Source: Stramonita haemastoma (lineage: Eukaryota > Mollusca > Gastropoda > Neogastropoda > Muricidae). Taken from it: a stretch of DNA of 47,500 nt. Shown here piece by piece: positions 21,876-30,569 of the stretch. The stretch spans positions 77,852,680-77,900,179 of the forward strand of contig CM060318.1 of assembly GCA_030674155.1 (NCBI GenBank). Reading direction: 5' to 3'. Each line of letters begins with the position of its first letter. The stretch's first letter is position 1. The notes under the pieces are model-generated. The model saw only the letters and a program-made list of their open reading frames with translations. It searched no databases and was not told the origin of the DNA. The translations under genes and the position numbers were made by a program.

Positions 21876-22786
21876 GCACGCACACACACACAAACACACA
21901 CACATGTATACACACACATGCGCAAACACACACCCTCATCACACACGCGCACACACACGCCGTCATCACACACACACACACACACACACAAACACATGTA
22001 TACACACACATGCGCGCACACACACACCGTCATCACACACACACATACAGACACAGACAGAGACTGAGACACACACTGTACATATTGTATCTCACATGGT
22101 TAGGGCCTAGCCATGATCTGCTGGCAGAGCCAGCCTTTTTCCCTTCTTTTTTTTAGTACTCCAGGGCACATGACCTAGCTAGATCAGTAGATCTATGCTA
22201 ATTAAGTCATTTCTACCCTGCTCTACACTTCAGTTTTACCAATTTTGTCAGTTTTGTGCCTCAGAAAGGTAAAACTGTGCACTGAATAATTGGTTTTAAA
22301 ACAGCATTGAGCATAATAACACACAACTAAAAACAAACATTTGTGAGAGGGAGAAATCAGTTGTGTGTGTCACCATGTGTGTTATTGATATTATTGATAC
22401 TGTTTTAGTGTTTACGATCCGACAGACCGAAAATCTCGTAGTCCTAGTAAAAACTATATATGCAACTCTGCTCTATAAAGCTTCCGTTTGTCAAAAGTTT
22501 CTTTCGTGCCAAGGTAGGCCTATAGATAATAATTATGATCTCAATAAACACGCCTATGAATGATGTGTAGGCCAAAGCAGCAGACTGGTCTTTCGACCAA
22601 TTGCGGCATTGCCACACGACTTTCACGCAACGTTAGGCTATTTATGCTTAACAAACAACCCGACAAAAATAGCGAAATAGGAGGGTTTGTTATACTTTCA
22701 GCTGCTCGGAAGACCTGAGTGTTATCTAGTGCACAATGCCCGTTCCATCACTTACTCTTTGTCAGTGTTTTTGCAGATTTCGCCAT
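13073..22786 (-). CDS. GSTO1: Glutathione S-transferase omega, complete five-exon gene
   Basis: Cytosolic omega-class GST: glutathione-dependent thioltransferase and dehydroascorbate reductase activity, using a catalytic cysteine in place of the Tyr/Ser of other classes (family knowledge). Five coding exons at 22756-22786, 19274-19379, 17616-17838, 15922-16048 and 13073-13317 all have GT-AG borders and join in phase: 732 coding bases, 243 residues, close to the usual 240. Seen in order: [30 protein letters not shown] with the active-site Cys in RFCPF, the glutathione-site block [33 protein letters not shown], the helical C-terminal domain with [12 protein letters not shown], and the end FDVGLDE, like the CDYGL end of human GSTO. 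Reading frame intact, unlike the two other genes here. Orthology to GSTO1 rather than GSTO2 cannot be assigned in a mollusc; the symbol marks the family. Confidence 0.96.
13318..15921 (-). other. GSTO intron 4
   Basis: 2.6 kb of AT-rich intron. The segment CAAATACTTTATTATATCAA at about 14711 resembles a retroelement 3' end, and a short direct repeat TAGCCTACCACACTTATGT occurs twice near 14833 and 14858. No nested gene seen. Confidence 0.6.
15922..16048 (-). CDS. GSTO1: GSTO exon 4
   Basis: 127 bases between CTTCCTCAG and the donor G|GTAATC. Encodes [18 protein letters not shown] through [14 protein letters not shown], ending with one base of the next codon (phase 1). The junction reads FFG-G-DK, as in other omega GSTs (FFGG). 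Confidence 0.94.
16540..16825 (-). mobile_element. tRNA-headed SINE (family S5), full length, in GSTO intron 3
   Basis: On the minus strand the head is tRNA-like, with the A-box region TAGTCTAGTGGTTAGGGCG, an anticodon-like middle ACTCGTAATCT and the B-box GGTTTGATCCC. The body runs to GACTTTAACTTTAACGG. Apparent tRNA features belong to the SINE; this is not a tRNA gene. Confidence 0.85.
16925..17336 (+). mobile_element. SINE family S2, near full length, in GSTO intron 3
   Basis: Second copy of the element at 6719: head AAGTGGTAGTTAGAGGTAAT, CAATCC B-box, diverged core CCAGATGAGACAATAAACCA, CCCTGGCAAAATTCTGTAGG and tail GTGGTATACAAATACAAATA. It lies antisense to the gene. Confidence 0.86.
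17616..17838 (-). CDS. GSTO1: GSTO exon 3 (glutathione-binding part of the thioredoxin fold)
   Basis: Acceptor ATAACAG, donor AAG|GTCAGT. One leading base plus 74 codons: [20 protein letters not shown], then [20 protein letters not shown] and AEYLDQLY. The Val-Pro of the cis-proline loop and the Glu/Asp-Ser that bind glutathione in the family are present. Confidence 0.95.
18024..18052. repeat. (CA)n microsatellite in GSTO intron 2
   Basis: About 29 bp of pure CA just upstream of GSTO exon 3. Confidence 0.95.
18464..18711. repeat. Minisatellite, 50-bp unit, five copies, GSTO intron 2
   Basis: Units start at 18464, 18514, 18564, 18614 and 18663 with AATCCAGACTAAGACTTCAG and end with GACAAAGTATTTTC. 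Two sub-variants occur (CTCATATCTCGCATGAC and CTTATAACTCGCACGAC). Copies 3 and 4 are the most similar except at the first bases; the last unit is one base shorter and has a CAC insertion. Confidence 0.96.
18855..18972 (+). mobile_element. SINE family S3, diverged 3' body
   Basis: Shares AAAGTTGGAATGTGGCTACC, AAATCTCACTATTGACAAAC and GGGAGCTCTAGCCAAG with copies at 24915, 27858 and 34985. No tRNA head detected here. Confidence 0.7.
19274..19379 (-). CDS. GSTO1: GSTO exon 2 (catalytic cysteine exon)
   Basis: 106 bases between ATTTCAG and GTGAGT. Encodes [20 protein letters not shown], then [14 protein letters not shown], with split codons at both ends (AAT entering, CAG leaving). Contains the omega-class active-site motif RFCPF. 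Confidence 0.95.
19473..19530. repeat. (GT)n microsatellite
   Basis: Nearly pure GT directly abutting the tail of the S1 SINE that follows. Confidence 0.96.
19540..19743 (-). mobile_element. SINE family S1, 5'-truncated, interrupted by a GT array
   Basis: Minus-strand S1 copy starting with its TTTATTTATTCTTTTATATC tail, then CGAGGATAAC, TCCCACCGGCACACGATGGC and GATGTTCTGCGTGCGTGC. It ends where the sequence passes into a (GT)n tract at the position where full copies read GCACATGTGACC. Confidence 0.87.
19744..19955. repeat. Compound (GT)n array
   Basis: Two long GT runs joined by TCAGTATC and CACTCTATGTGTGT interruptions. It appears to have grown from the GCACATGTG seed inside the S1 SINE. 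Confidence 0.9.
19956..21059. other. GSTO intron 1, no feature seen apart from short repeats
   Basis: AT-rich intronic sequence. A C12 run precedes CTTTATGCTGATT near 21007. No coding sequence. Confidence 0.5.
21060..22075. repeat. One-kilobase CA-rich complex array in GSTO intron 1
   Basis: Long CA runs mixed with ATACAT, GCGCAC and CCGTCATCAC blocks. It contains a higher-order repeat (21495-21598, listed separately) and a roughly 100-bp near-duplication sharing CATGTATACACACACATGCG at about 21903 and 21995. All ORFs in it are His-Thr or Cys-Val repeat translations. Confidence 0.93.
21495..21598. repeat. Higher-order CA repeat: two 52-bp units, each of a 24-mer and a 28-mer
   Basis: Units at 21495-21518 (24 bp), 21519-21546 (28 bp), 21547-21570 (24 bp) and 21571-21598 (28 bp). 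Each begins ATACATACATACAC. The 28-mer has an extra ACAC before GCACACACAC. A third copy starts at 21599 and then diverges. Confidence 0.92.
22756..22786 (-). CDS. GSTO1: GSTO exon 1, ten-codon start exon
   Basis: ATG at 22784-22786 encodes [10 protein letters not shown] plus one base, then a textbook donor A|GTAAGT at 22755. The single base joins AT of exon 2 to make Asn, restoring the frame. Position and length match the short N-terminal extension of omega GSTs before PPLE. An in-frame upstream stop was not checked exhaustively. Confidence 0.88.
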
Positions 22787-22920
22787 TGTCTGATGCTCAG
22801 GATGTGCGGAACAGCCTGTTGACAAGTCAGCTACCGACCAAATAAAAGTTTTCAGCCTCTGTCGAACAACACCGCCGCACCACCTCCGAAAGTGCGCACT
22901 CATCAATAATTCACGCACTA
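22787..22920 (-). promoter_or_regulatory. Probable GSTO 5' UTR and core promoter region
   Basis: Upstream of the GSTO ATG the sequence is richer in CpG than the surrounding introns (CACCGCCGCACCACCTCCGA on the plus strand, about 22870). No TATA box is evident. Typical of a TATA-less housekeeping promoter; inferred from position and composition only. Confidence 0.4.
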
Positions 22921-23480
22921 TCCTGATCGCTTTCTCTGTGACGCTTCCACAACCTGCAAAAAAAGTACTTGAGCCAGTCTCATTCCAAATCTTACAAGTA
23001 CGAGGTGAAAACCGTTGCAGTTTGACCTTGGTCGTGGGTTCAGAAACCAGTTTGAGTTGTTGAGTACCGGTGTGTCATTGCGCCGGTTCAAAAGTCATTA
23101 GTTCCATCCAGTGGGCTGAGGTAGCCTAACGACCCGTGGAATCGTTTCTCAGTCTTTCCTATTCATGCAAAAATGTTTTCTGTATACACTCAGCATGAAT
23201 GAAAGTGTTTCATTCTGCATAGGTTGTTATGGTCAGTTTTCAGATAATATCTACTTGACATACTCATTAGGCCTAATAGATACAGCACTTAGGTCTTTGA
23301 AACAATGTCAAACTTGGTACATCTTACATAGCCTACATGCTTACCCAAAGGCTTACACTTTGGAAACAAAAATGATTTTAAAAACAACAACAACAAGAAG
23401 TAAGCTTGTCTGTTGGAGAAGTGTGTGTTAGGCCTAAGTCAAGTATTTTTTCCAGATGGTACTTGAATAAGCAATGCATT
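22921..23480. other. Intergenic, no gene seen
   Basis: An 88-codon plus-strand ORF (23165-23431) has no recognisable features. The rest is unremarkable. Confidence 0.45.
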
Positions 23481-23515
23481 CCCCCCCCCCCCCCCCCCCC
23501 CCCCCATTTGGTCAC
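23481..23515. repeat. Poly-C tract, 35 bases
   Basis: Uninterrupted C run, flanked by GCAATGCATT and ATTTGG. Confidence 0.97.
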
Positions 23516-23611
23516 ATATCTAGGGGGAAAACAACTTTATCAATATTGTCTAACTGCAATTATATTATTGTATTATTGAAACCAATAACAATAAACTAGG
23601 CTCCATAAAAA

Positions 23612-23618
23612 AGCTACG

Positions 23619-23669
<51 letters not shown>

Positions 23670-23710
23670 GCGCGTGCGCGCATGCAAACACACACACACA
23701 CACACGACAC

Positions 23711-23779
<69 letters not shown>

Positions 23780-24000
23780 AAGTGCGCGCGTGCATATACA
23801 CACATACACACACTGAACTAAAAACCACAACCAAATAAGAAAAAGCAAATAATAAAAACAAAACATAAAATAACAAACAGCTGTGGAGAAGTGTGTGTGT
23901 GTGTGTGTGCGCGCGCGCGTATGTGTGTGTGTGCGCGCGTGTGTGTGTGTGTTGCGCACGCGCGCGCGGTGCGCAGAGCGCGTTCGTTTATTTTCTTCTC
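23612..24000. repeat. CA/CG alternating purine-pyrimidine array
   Basis: Arrays of CACACA with CGCGCG blocks on both sides of a 70-bp AT-rich spacer (about 23815-23885), then GTGTGT/GCGCGC to about 23975. The two halves are roughly inverted relative to each other (CA then GT). Confidence 0.9.
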
Positions 24001-24007
24001 TCTTTTT

Positions 24008-24350
24008 TCAACAAATTCTTTTGTTTCGAGGATACTGGAATAAGCACTCTTGCGCTGTTTTACACCAAGTCCCCATTAGTGTGCGGTTTTGTAAATTTTG
24101 TCATGCGTTCCCATCGGCACACAATAGCTTACTCTTCCAAAAACTGGAACAGGTTTTTACGTGTGTGCAAGATGTTCTCATGCGTTCGCACATGTGACCT
24201 CGGTTTATAGTTTCATCCGAAGAGTTTTGGGGTGAGTGGAGTCTGCGCTGAAGTTAATTTTAGGGGGAAATCCCCTTGAACGGGATTGAACCTGGGTCAG
24301 CTGATCCCTTGCGCAATCAATGGGCATGCTCTAATCACCAGGCTATCCAG
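24008..24350 (-). mobile_element. SINE family S1, full length with tRNA head
   Basis: Read on the minus strand: head GGATAGCCTGGTGATTAGAG (A box) and CAGGTTCAATCCC (B box), spacer, core CTCTTCGGATGAAACTATAA, GTGCGAACGCATGAGAACAT, AGAGTAAGCTATTGTGTGCC, then tail TATCCTCGAAACAAAAGAAT. One of the two most complete S1 copies in the window. Confidence 0.92.
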
Positions 24351-24374
24351 CCCCCCCCCCCCCCCCCCCCCCCC
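24351..24374. repeat. Poly-C tract at the SINE 5' end
   Basis: 24 C, i.e. poly-G immediately 5' of the S1 tRNA head on the minus strand. Confidence 0.95.
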
Positions 24375-24504
24375 TCTGCGTGTGTGTGTGTGCCCGCGCG
24401 CGCGCGCGTGTGTGTGTGCGCGCGCGCGCCCGTGCATACACACCTGCACAGATAATATGTGTGGGTTTGTGCGTGCATATGCACGCGCGCGCGCTCGCGC
24501 GCGC

Positions 24505-24597
<93 letters not shown>
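24375..24597. repeat. Compound GT/GC then (GA)n array
   Basis: GCGCGC and GTGTGT blocks, a (GT)n to about 24545, then a pure (GA)n of about 50 bp to 24595. Confidence 0.95.
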
Positions 24598-24598
<1 letters not shown>

Positions 24599-24914
24599 TG
24601 ATAGCAGTGATGTTGAGGAGGTGAAAGGGGGAGGGGGGGGGGGTATTTATTGAAGTACGCCGGGACTTGAAAGGTATAGCCTGGGGTCGGCAGACCTCTC
24701 GTGTTTTGAGTCAGGGGGCAATAACCTACGGCAGAAAGGCGATACCTAATTATTAGTATCATCTTGAAGCTGGGGACAGGCCCTACACTTTTGGAAGAAC
24801 ATCTTGCGCTCAGGTTAGAAAACCCATTCTGCTCTGGGACTGGTAGGGCCCATAGGGCCATTTTCTGGCGATGGGAACGATAACAGTTTTTCTTGTAAAT
24901 TGCATGCACGCAGG

Positions 24915-25028
24915 TGTCGGTTTAGACACCATCCCCGATGTTGGAATGCAGCTACCTAGATGGTGGGGCAAAAACGGTCACATAGGCAAAATTCTCACCA
25001 TTGGCAAAGCTGGGAGCTGTAGATAAAG
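24915..25028 (+). mobile_element. SINE family S3, 3' body
   Basis: TTTAGACACCATCCCCGATG, TTGGAATGCAGCTACCTAGA, AAAACGGTCACATAGGCAAA and CTGGGAGCTGTAG match the other S3 copies. The 300 bases upstream (24610-24914) may be the rest of a larger element, but I could not define its start. Confidence 0.78.
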
Positions 25029-26171
25029 AACAAAAAAGTAGGCCTATCACAGGGTGACCTCAGCTTCAATTAGGCTACCTTGAGTACAACCAATTATAAA
25101 AAAAAAATGGAGACTGATTGTTTTTGGGTGTTTTTTTTTATCATGCCTCAAACAAACCTATGTCTAGATGTCAGAAGATTTACTGTCCAATATTAGGTAA
25201 GGCCTTATTGCTCGCACTAGTTTCCAGAATTGCTCTTACTTTCAAGGTGTTAATGACCATTGATTCCACAGTCAATGATTTAAGCATCGCCAGTCTTATG
25301 TTAGTCTTGGCTGCTTTCGTTAGTGAATGTGGGCTCCTTTCAGATCCTACTGCCCCCTCTCTGTTGAAATTGTGCCAGTGCACAGAATTGCATGCCCAGC
25401 ACATTTGTGTCATTCATAGCTTACTATCAGCCATAGCTGGCATATTCTGGCACAAAAGACATAGTTTATAACTATAGCTGGGTTGCTTATTTATGTGGGT
25501 ATGTAGCCTACACAAGACCCAGGGTTTACAGCCTTACTGGTTTTTAAGAATCTGTCAGTGAATTAAGTCTGAGTGAACATTATTTAACTCAGGGCGGAGA
25601 GAGAGGGGGCTTGTTTATTTGTTTGCTGATGGTTGTTAGTGAGGGCAAGATGGGGGAAAAAATAAAGATCATTTGATTTGATTTGATTTGGCTGTATACA
25701 AGTCCAAGCAGAGTTATCCAATTTAAGGACTGACATATTCAAAAGGCAACGAGTCCTGGCTCTCTCACTGGGCCAGGCGGTCAATACAAGCCAAGCCACA
25801 AGACCAGGGCCGATTCCTGGGGGGACGGGGATACCCTCACATAAATGTTTCAGCAAGAACTCAAGCTGTGCCCTCCTGCGGTTGATCATCCCGAACCTGA
25901 TAGCAGCTCCTTTCTTCCAACAGACTGCAGATGGTATCCTGTGTGAGCCTGTCACCCACTTACTTGATAGCCGGACTGATCAATAATGAAATGAAGCATG
26001 GAGTACACATCGATCTTATGAGGAGCTGGAGTGGACCTGCCAGCTTCGGTTGTTGTGCTATCCGTTATTTTTGTATTTTTGTATTGATCTTCGTTAGTGG
26101 ATCATGCCTAAGCCTCAAGACATTGGTTACCTCTATGCCAGTTAAGGTGTAGGCACCAATCAATCAATCAG
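25029..26171. other. Intergenic, probable old transposon debris, no gene
   Basis: An (ATTTG)n stretch after AAAATAAAGATC near 25660-25690 looks like a retroelement tail. The dispersed motif AGCAGAGTTATCCAATTTAA follows at about 25706. ORFs of 117 and 123 codons lack recognisable domains. Confidence 0.4.
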
Positions 26172-26240
26172 GCAATTTTTTTTATTTCGAGGATAATGAA
26201 TGAGCACCCATGCGCTTTTTTTTTTTGCATCCAGTCCCGG
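26172..26240 (-). mobile_element. SINE family S1, 3' fragment
   Basis: TTTATTTCGAGGATAATGAA, GAGCACCCATGCGCTTTTTT and CATCCAGTCCC are the S1 tail region in reverse orientation. The (CAAT)n just before it (26158-26170) is the expected tetranucleotide tail. Confidence 0.8.
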
Positions 26241-26824
26241 CATAGGCTATCCAGAAGTTTAACCTGATTAAAATTAAGTCTGTTTTGAATACTTCAGCCC
26301 TTTATGACATGACAACACAGTATTAGGCCTATAAATAGATAAAGTTGATTCTGGTCAGTAGATTCTCCCACAAATTTGGCAAAGCTGCCATCTTAAAAGC
26401 GGATGTTTGGGTCAGTCTGACCCAGATGCTGCAGTAAGCCTAATAGTGATTCAGCATAAAAAACGATCAATAACTTAGAAAGGATTTTGGCCCTGCATAC
26501 AATCTCCAAATAAAACATGCCCCTTGAGGCATTTATCTATGCTTCCCAAGGTCTCTGCCTGACAGTTATAGTGAGTAATTGTTTGTTTAACTGGCTTAAT
26601 CAAATAGGGTTTTTTGCGTGCGGTTGGTTTTGTGTGCACATTGTATAGGTGGGCGGTACAGAAAAGCCCTCCAATATCGCCGCCGGCTAAACGGGTTACA
26701 GGCGTGCAGAGGTGGAATGACTGGCAGAAAATAGACCTGTTTCGGCCTCATTGATAGTGAAGAAAACGGTAGAATTATTGACTGAATAGATTTGCAAGTG
26801 AAATCACCACAAACATTTTGATGA

Positions 26825-26825
26825 G

Positions 26826-26877
<52 letters not shown>

Positions 26878-26966
26878 TCTCTGTGTGTTTATGCCTGGCG
26901 TGTGTGTGCCCCGTGCGCGCATTTTGTATTTTGCGTGCATGTGTCCATGTGTGTGTGTGTGCGCGC

Positions 26967-27020
<54 letters not shown>
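26825..27020. repeat. (GA)n, spacer, GC/GT array
   Basis: (GA)n at about 26827-26875, a 70-bp spacer, then GCGCGC followed by (GT)n to 27020. The layout mirrors 24480-24595 in opposite order. Confidence 0.92.
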
Positions 27021-27022
<2 letters not shown>

Positions 27023-27100
27023 ACTATAGCTGTACAACTGTGACATTGTGTCTTCTTCCTTTTACTGGCTGAGGCCAGACACAAGCTGGGTGGTCACAGT

Positions 27101-27140
27101 GCCCCCCCCCCTCCCCCGCGCGTGTGTGTGTGTGTGTGTG
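27101..27140. repeat. C-rich run followed by GT
   Basis: C9-CT-C5 then GCGCGTGTGTGTG. Confidence 0.85.
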
Positions 27141-27379
27141 GTGTGTTTCTTGTATTTCTGTTCTTTTCTTCTTTTTTCTTATTTACAAGTAGGAATGTTA
27201 ATTGATAGCTTTTTGGAGTAATTCTCCAGTACCTGTATAGTGAATGGCAATGGTAGGGATAACATACCCCCCCCAAAAAAAAAGAAAAAAAGAAAGAAAA
27301 GGAGATAACATAACAGTCTCTATTGTCACTATCTTTTAGTGCTACCAGGTTAGGTAGACCACATGCAAAAGGAACAAAA

Positions 27380-27442
27380 AATGTGTGTGTGTGTGTGTGC
27401 GCGCGCGCGCGTGCGTGTGTGTGTGCGTATGTAAAATGCATG

Positions 27443-27482
<40 letters not shown>

Positions 27483-27522
27483 ACTCACACGCTCGCAAGC
27501 ACAGCACGGGCAGACCCCCCCC

Positions 27523-27553
<31 letters not shown>

Positions 27554-27558
27554 ACACA
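27380..27558. repeat. GT/GC array, CA array, poly-C, CA array
   Basis: GTGTGT/GCGCGC at 27381-27425, CA at about 27446-27476, poly-C at about 27515-27539, and CA at 27540-27558. ORFs with poly-proline or poly-glycine are read from the C tract. Confidence 0.92.
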
Positions 27559-27597
27559 CCTGTCTGATAACACTATTTAGGCCTAGTGGAAGGACGT

Positions 27598-27800
27598 TAA
27601 ACTGAAGTACTACTACTAAACCATGAGGTTCTGGGTTGACTCCCAGCCTAGCTCTTTCTTCCCAGTTTGAGAGAAAATTGAAATGAATGTCAGTCCTTCG
27701 GATGAGACTATAAAAACGGAGGCCCTGTGTGCGAACGCACGCAAAACATCTTGCGCACACGATAAAAACCCGTCCCACCTTTCGGAATATTAGGCCTATG
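27598..27800 (+). mobile_element. Diverged S1-like SINE fragment
   Basis: GGGTTGACTCCC resembles a B box. CAGTCCTTCGGATGAGACTA, GTGTGCGAACGCACGCAAAA and CATCTTGCGCACACGATAAA match the middle of S1 in plus orientation. The S1 tail is absent. Confidence 0.75.
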
Positions 27801-27857
27801 CCATTTCGTGCCAGAAAGAACTGATGACAGAATTTCAAAAACGCATGCACACATGTA

Positions 27858-27923
27858 TCGTGTTTAGACACCATCCCCGAAGTCGGAACGCAGCTACCTA
27901 AATGAGGGTGGTGGTGGTGGTGG

Positions 27924-27973
<50 letters not shown>

Positions 27974-28016
27974 TGTTTGGAGGGGGGGGGGGGTGGACAG
28001 TCGCATAGGCAAAATC
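27858..28016 (+). mobile_element. SINE family S3 copy split by a GGT/GT array
   Basis: GTTTAGACACCATCCCCGAA, GTCGGAACGCAGCTACCTAA, then a (GGT)n/(GT)n/G-run insertion at about 27905-27993, then GGACAGTCGCATAGGCAAAA. Other S3 copies are continuous at this point. Confidence 0.8.
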
Positions 28017-28118
28017 GATTTTTGGTAACTACTGATGTCTGCTTGTCTCTCCATTGCATTATTAGTGCTTTTCAGTGCTACCAAGTTATGCAGACAACAT
28101 GCACAAGAAACAAAACTC

Positions 28119-28119
<1 letters not shown>

Positions 28120-28172
<53 letters not shown>

Positions 28173-28240
28173 TCTCTCTCTCTCTATATATATATACATA
28201 TATATATAATCTGTGTGTGTGTGTGTGTGTGTGTAGGTAG
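28120..28240. repeat. (GT)n-(CT)n-(TA)n-(GT)n compound microsatellite
   Basis: Four dinucleotide blocks in direct succession. Confidence 0.95.
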
Positions 28241-28749
28241 TTGCGTGCATGTTGAGCATGCCGTTTCCACAGTTCCGCTCAACTTTTCACACACCCTTTT
28301 CGATTTTGTCATGGTCTGTTGATTCTCCTCTGTTGATTCAGCTTTCTGGTTGGTTGGTTCGGTTTTCAGAGCTTCCCTTCAAACCTGCTGGTGACATGCA
28401 TCTTCTTCACAGTCCACTTATTTACCTTCCCTGTTTGGTAGTAGTGTGTTCAGGTTGTAACCTGGCTCATTAGGCGGCCATTCACAATTCTCCCTGGCTT
28501 TCCTGTTTTCAATGGCTTGTCAGGCGTATCCTGCTGTTGTGTTGTCCATTCTTCTCCTTACTATTGTCTATAGTCTTGTCAAGCTTCACTGGTGTGGAGG
28601 TATGCTGTCGATGTCTGGACTTGTTGAGAAGTTTCACTTAAAAGTCAAGGGACAGTGAGAGTGTTGTGTGTGTTTGGAGCTACGAGTTTTGTTTTATGAA
28701 GCCTAATACACCACAACTTTGACTTGTTTTTAAGTTTTATCTTATAGAT

Positions 28750-28797
<48 letters not shown>

Positions 28798-30228
28798 CGC
28801 GCAGGCACTAGCATGTATAATTTGCTCTTCAGTTTTGTTTTATTTTCGATTTTTGCATTTTATTTTGGTAACTTTCTTTTTTGGTGCTGTCTCCTCAGTG
28901 ATGTGCCATTACTACCACTTCTAAAATCAAAAACAACCCCCCCACAAATCCCCCATTGCTTCTGCACTGTACATTCCACGCTAACACATAGACTATCGCC
29001 ACAGGCTCATTTTCTTAAACCCTTAGAACCCAAAGTCCACGAAGAAGCAGTCAGTATTGGGACACTGTTTGTCGACCAGCCAGAAGAGGCCCTGTCTTGC
29101 TCATAGTGATAGGTTACTGGAGTGGCGTTTGTTCTGATCCAACCTACACAGCTCATTATTTTCCTCTGCTTCCACCGATCATCCGTTGAACTTGTTTAAT
29201 CACCGAGTCTGTTCCAGGGCAGTGACTGTCACCTCGTCCCCAAGTGACTTAAATCTGCTTTCCATGAATGTTCAAACTTAAAGGCCTAATGTAAGCTCAC
29301 CAAAGAAATGGATCTGGGATGGTTACCAACGTCACCATAAGACTAAGGAAACAGGGGCCAATGAAAAAAAAGACATTTCATTTTGCAGAATGAATCATTT
29401 GGATTTTAAGTATTGTTAATGTTTGATGAGGATGATAAAGCTGATGCTATGGAGGGTTACCGTTTAGCTAGGTCTGAAACGGGAGGTATTTGCTTTCTTT
29501 CGTGAAATACTGTACTCTTCTGCAACAATCAAAAGTAAGCCAGAGAGAGAGAGAGAGATATGATAGAGAGAGAGAGAAGAGAGAGAAGCACCACTCTAAA
29601 ATCCATAGGGATTAAGTTGATGATGATACTTGTCCCATCTTCTTTTACACCCACACTCTGAGAGGGGCCAGGCCAGAACTTTAAGAAACAAAACTCCCTG
29701 TCTTTCATGGGATTCAAGGGGAAAACAAGGTGGTGTTGTTTGTCCATGGTGCAGTACCTAAATCTGATGCGTCTAGCTGGTACGGTGATAACATCAAAAC
29801 CAAACCAGAGGATTCAAGCTAGCTCTCAACTACCTGCGAAAAGGGTCCACTCTCTTTAGAACCACAGCAGCTTGGCCAAGGCAGCAGGTGCTTTTGTCAG
29901 AGTTGACTGTTGCCCCATAATGGGCAGTAACCATAAATTTGCAGTGAACCGTGACCGCTGGCTAGTATTACACTTAACAGTGACACAGTCGGCAGCTGCT
30001 ATGATGACACTTTCGAGGATATGGATTGTGCTGCCACCACAACACCTGCTCTCTCCCAGTAAGTCCAGTAACTATTCATCATGCATGGATGCTGGTCAGT
30101 CAGCAGATTAATTAAAGCTCTGGAGGAATCACTGAGAAATGGGAAGACGAAAGTGTGCGTGCCTGCTTGCTGAAAAATGGGAAGAAATTGTGTGTGTGTC
30201 CATGTTATGTTATTTTGTTAATGCATGC
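28241..30228. other. Intergenic, no gene seen
   Basis: Includes a (GT)n at 28752-28793 and interrupted GA at about 29538-29588. The block 29866-30115 (72-79 codon ORFs) is GC-richer and may be a repeat, but I recognise nothing in it. Confidence 0.4.
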
Positions 30229-30548
30229 ATTTATTATTTTTGTATATCGTGGTACAGAATAGCATATGTGCTTTTTACATCTGGTCCGTGTGTATGCAGT
30301 TTTGCAATATTGGGTCATCTGTTGCACACGTGGCACAAAGAGATGGCCTACTCTTCGAAAAACGGAAAGATTTAACGTGATGGCAAGATGTTCTCGTGGT
30401 TCGCACACTTGCCTCATTTAAAGTCTTCAACTTTTTTGGGAGAGTGGAGTCAGCACTGATGTTAACTCCAGGAAGAAAATTTCCTCGACCGGACTCGAAC
30501 CCGGGTCTTCAAATTACCAGCGCAATGTTCTGACCACTAGGCTATCCG
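30229..30548 (-). mobile_element. SINE family S1, full length with tRNA head
   Basis: Minus strand: head GCGGATAGCCTAGTGGTCAG, B box CCCGGGTTCGAGTCCGG, body with GTTAACATCAGTGCTGACTC and GAACATCTTGCCATCACGTT, and a tail resembling TTCTGTACCACGATATACAA. Diverged from the 24008 copy throughout, so an older insertion or another subfamily. Confidence 0.9.
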
Positions 30549-30569
30549 CCCCCCCCCCCCCCCCCCCCC
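30549..30569. repeat. Poly-C tract at the SINE 5' end
   Basis: 21 C, directly abutting the S1 tRNA head, as at 24351. Confidence 0.95.

Noticed and set aside
21060..22075. CRISPR-like array of regular units
   Set aside because: Units are simple CA-derived repeats without unique spacers, in an animal intron.
24343..24909. 188-codon minus-strand ORF
   Set aside because: Runs through GA, GT and poly-C repeats; composition is that of the repeats.
27485..28084. 199-codon minus-strand ORF, the third longest in the window
   Set aside because: Overlaps a SINE S1-like fragment, an S3 fragment, GT arrays and a poly-C tract. No domain.
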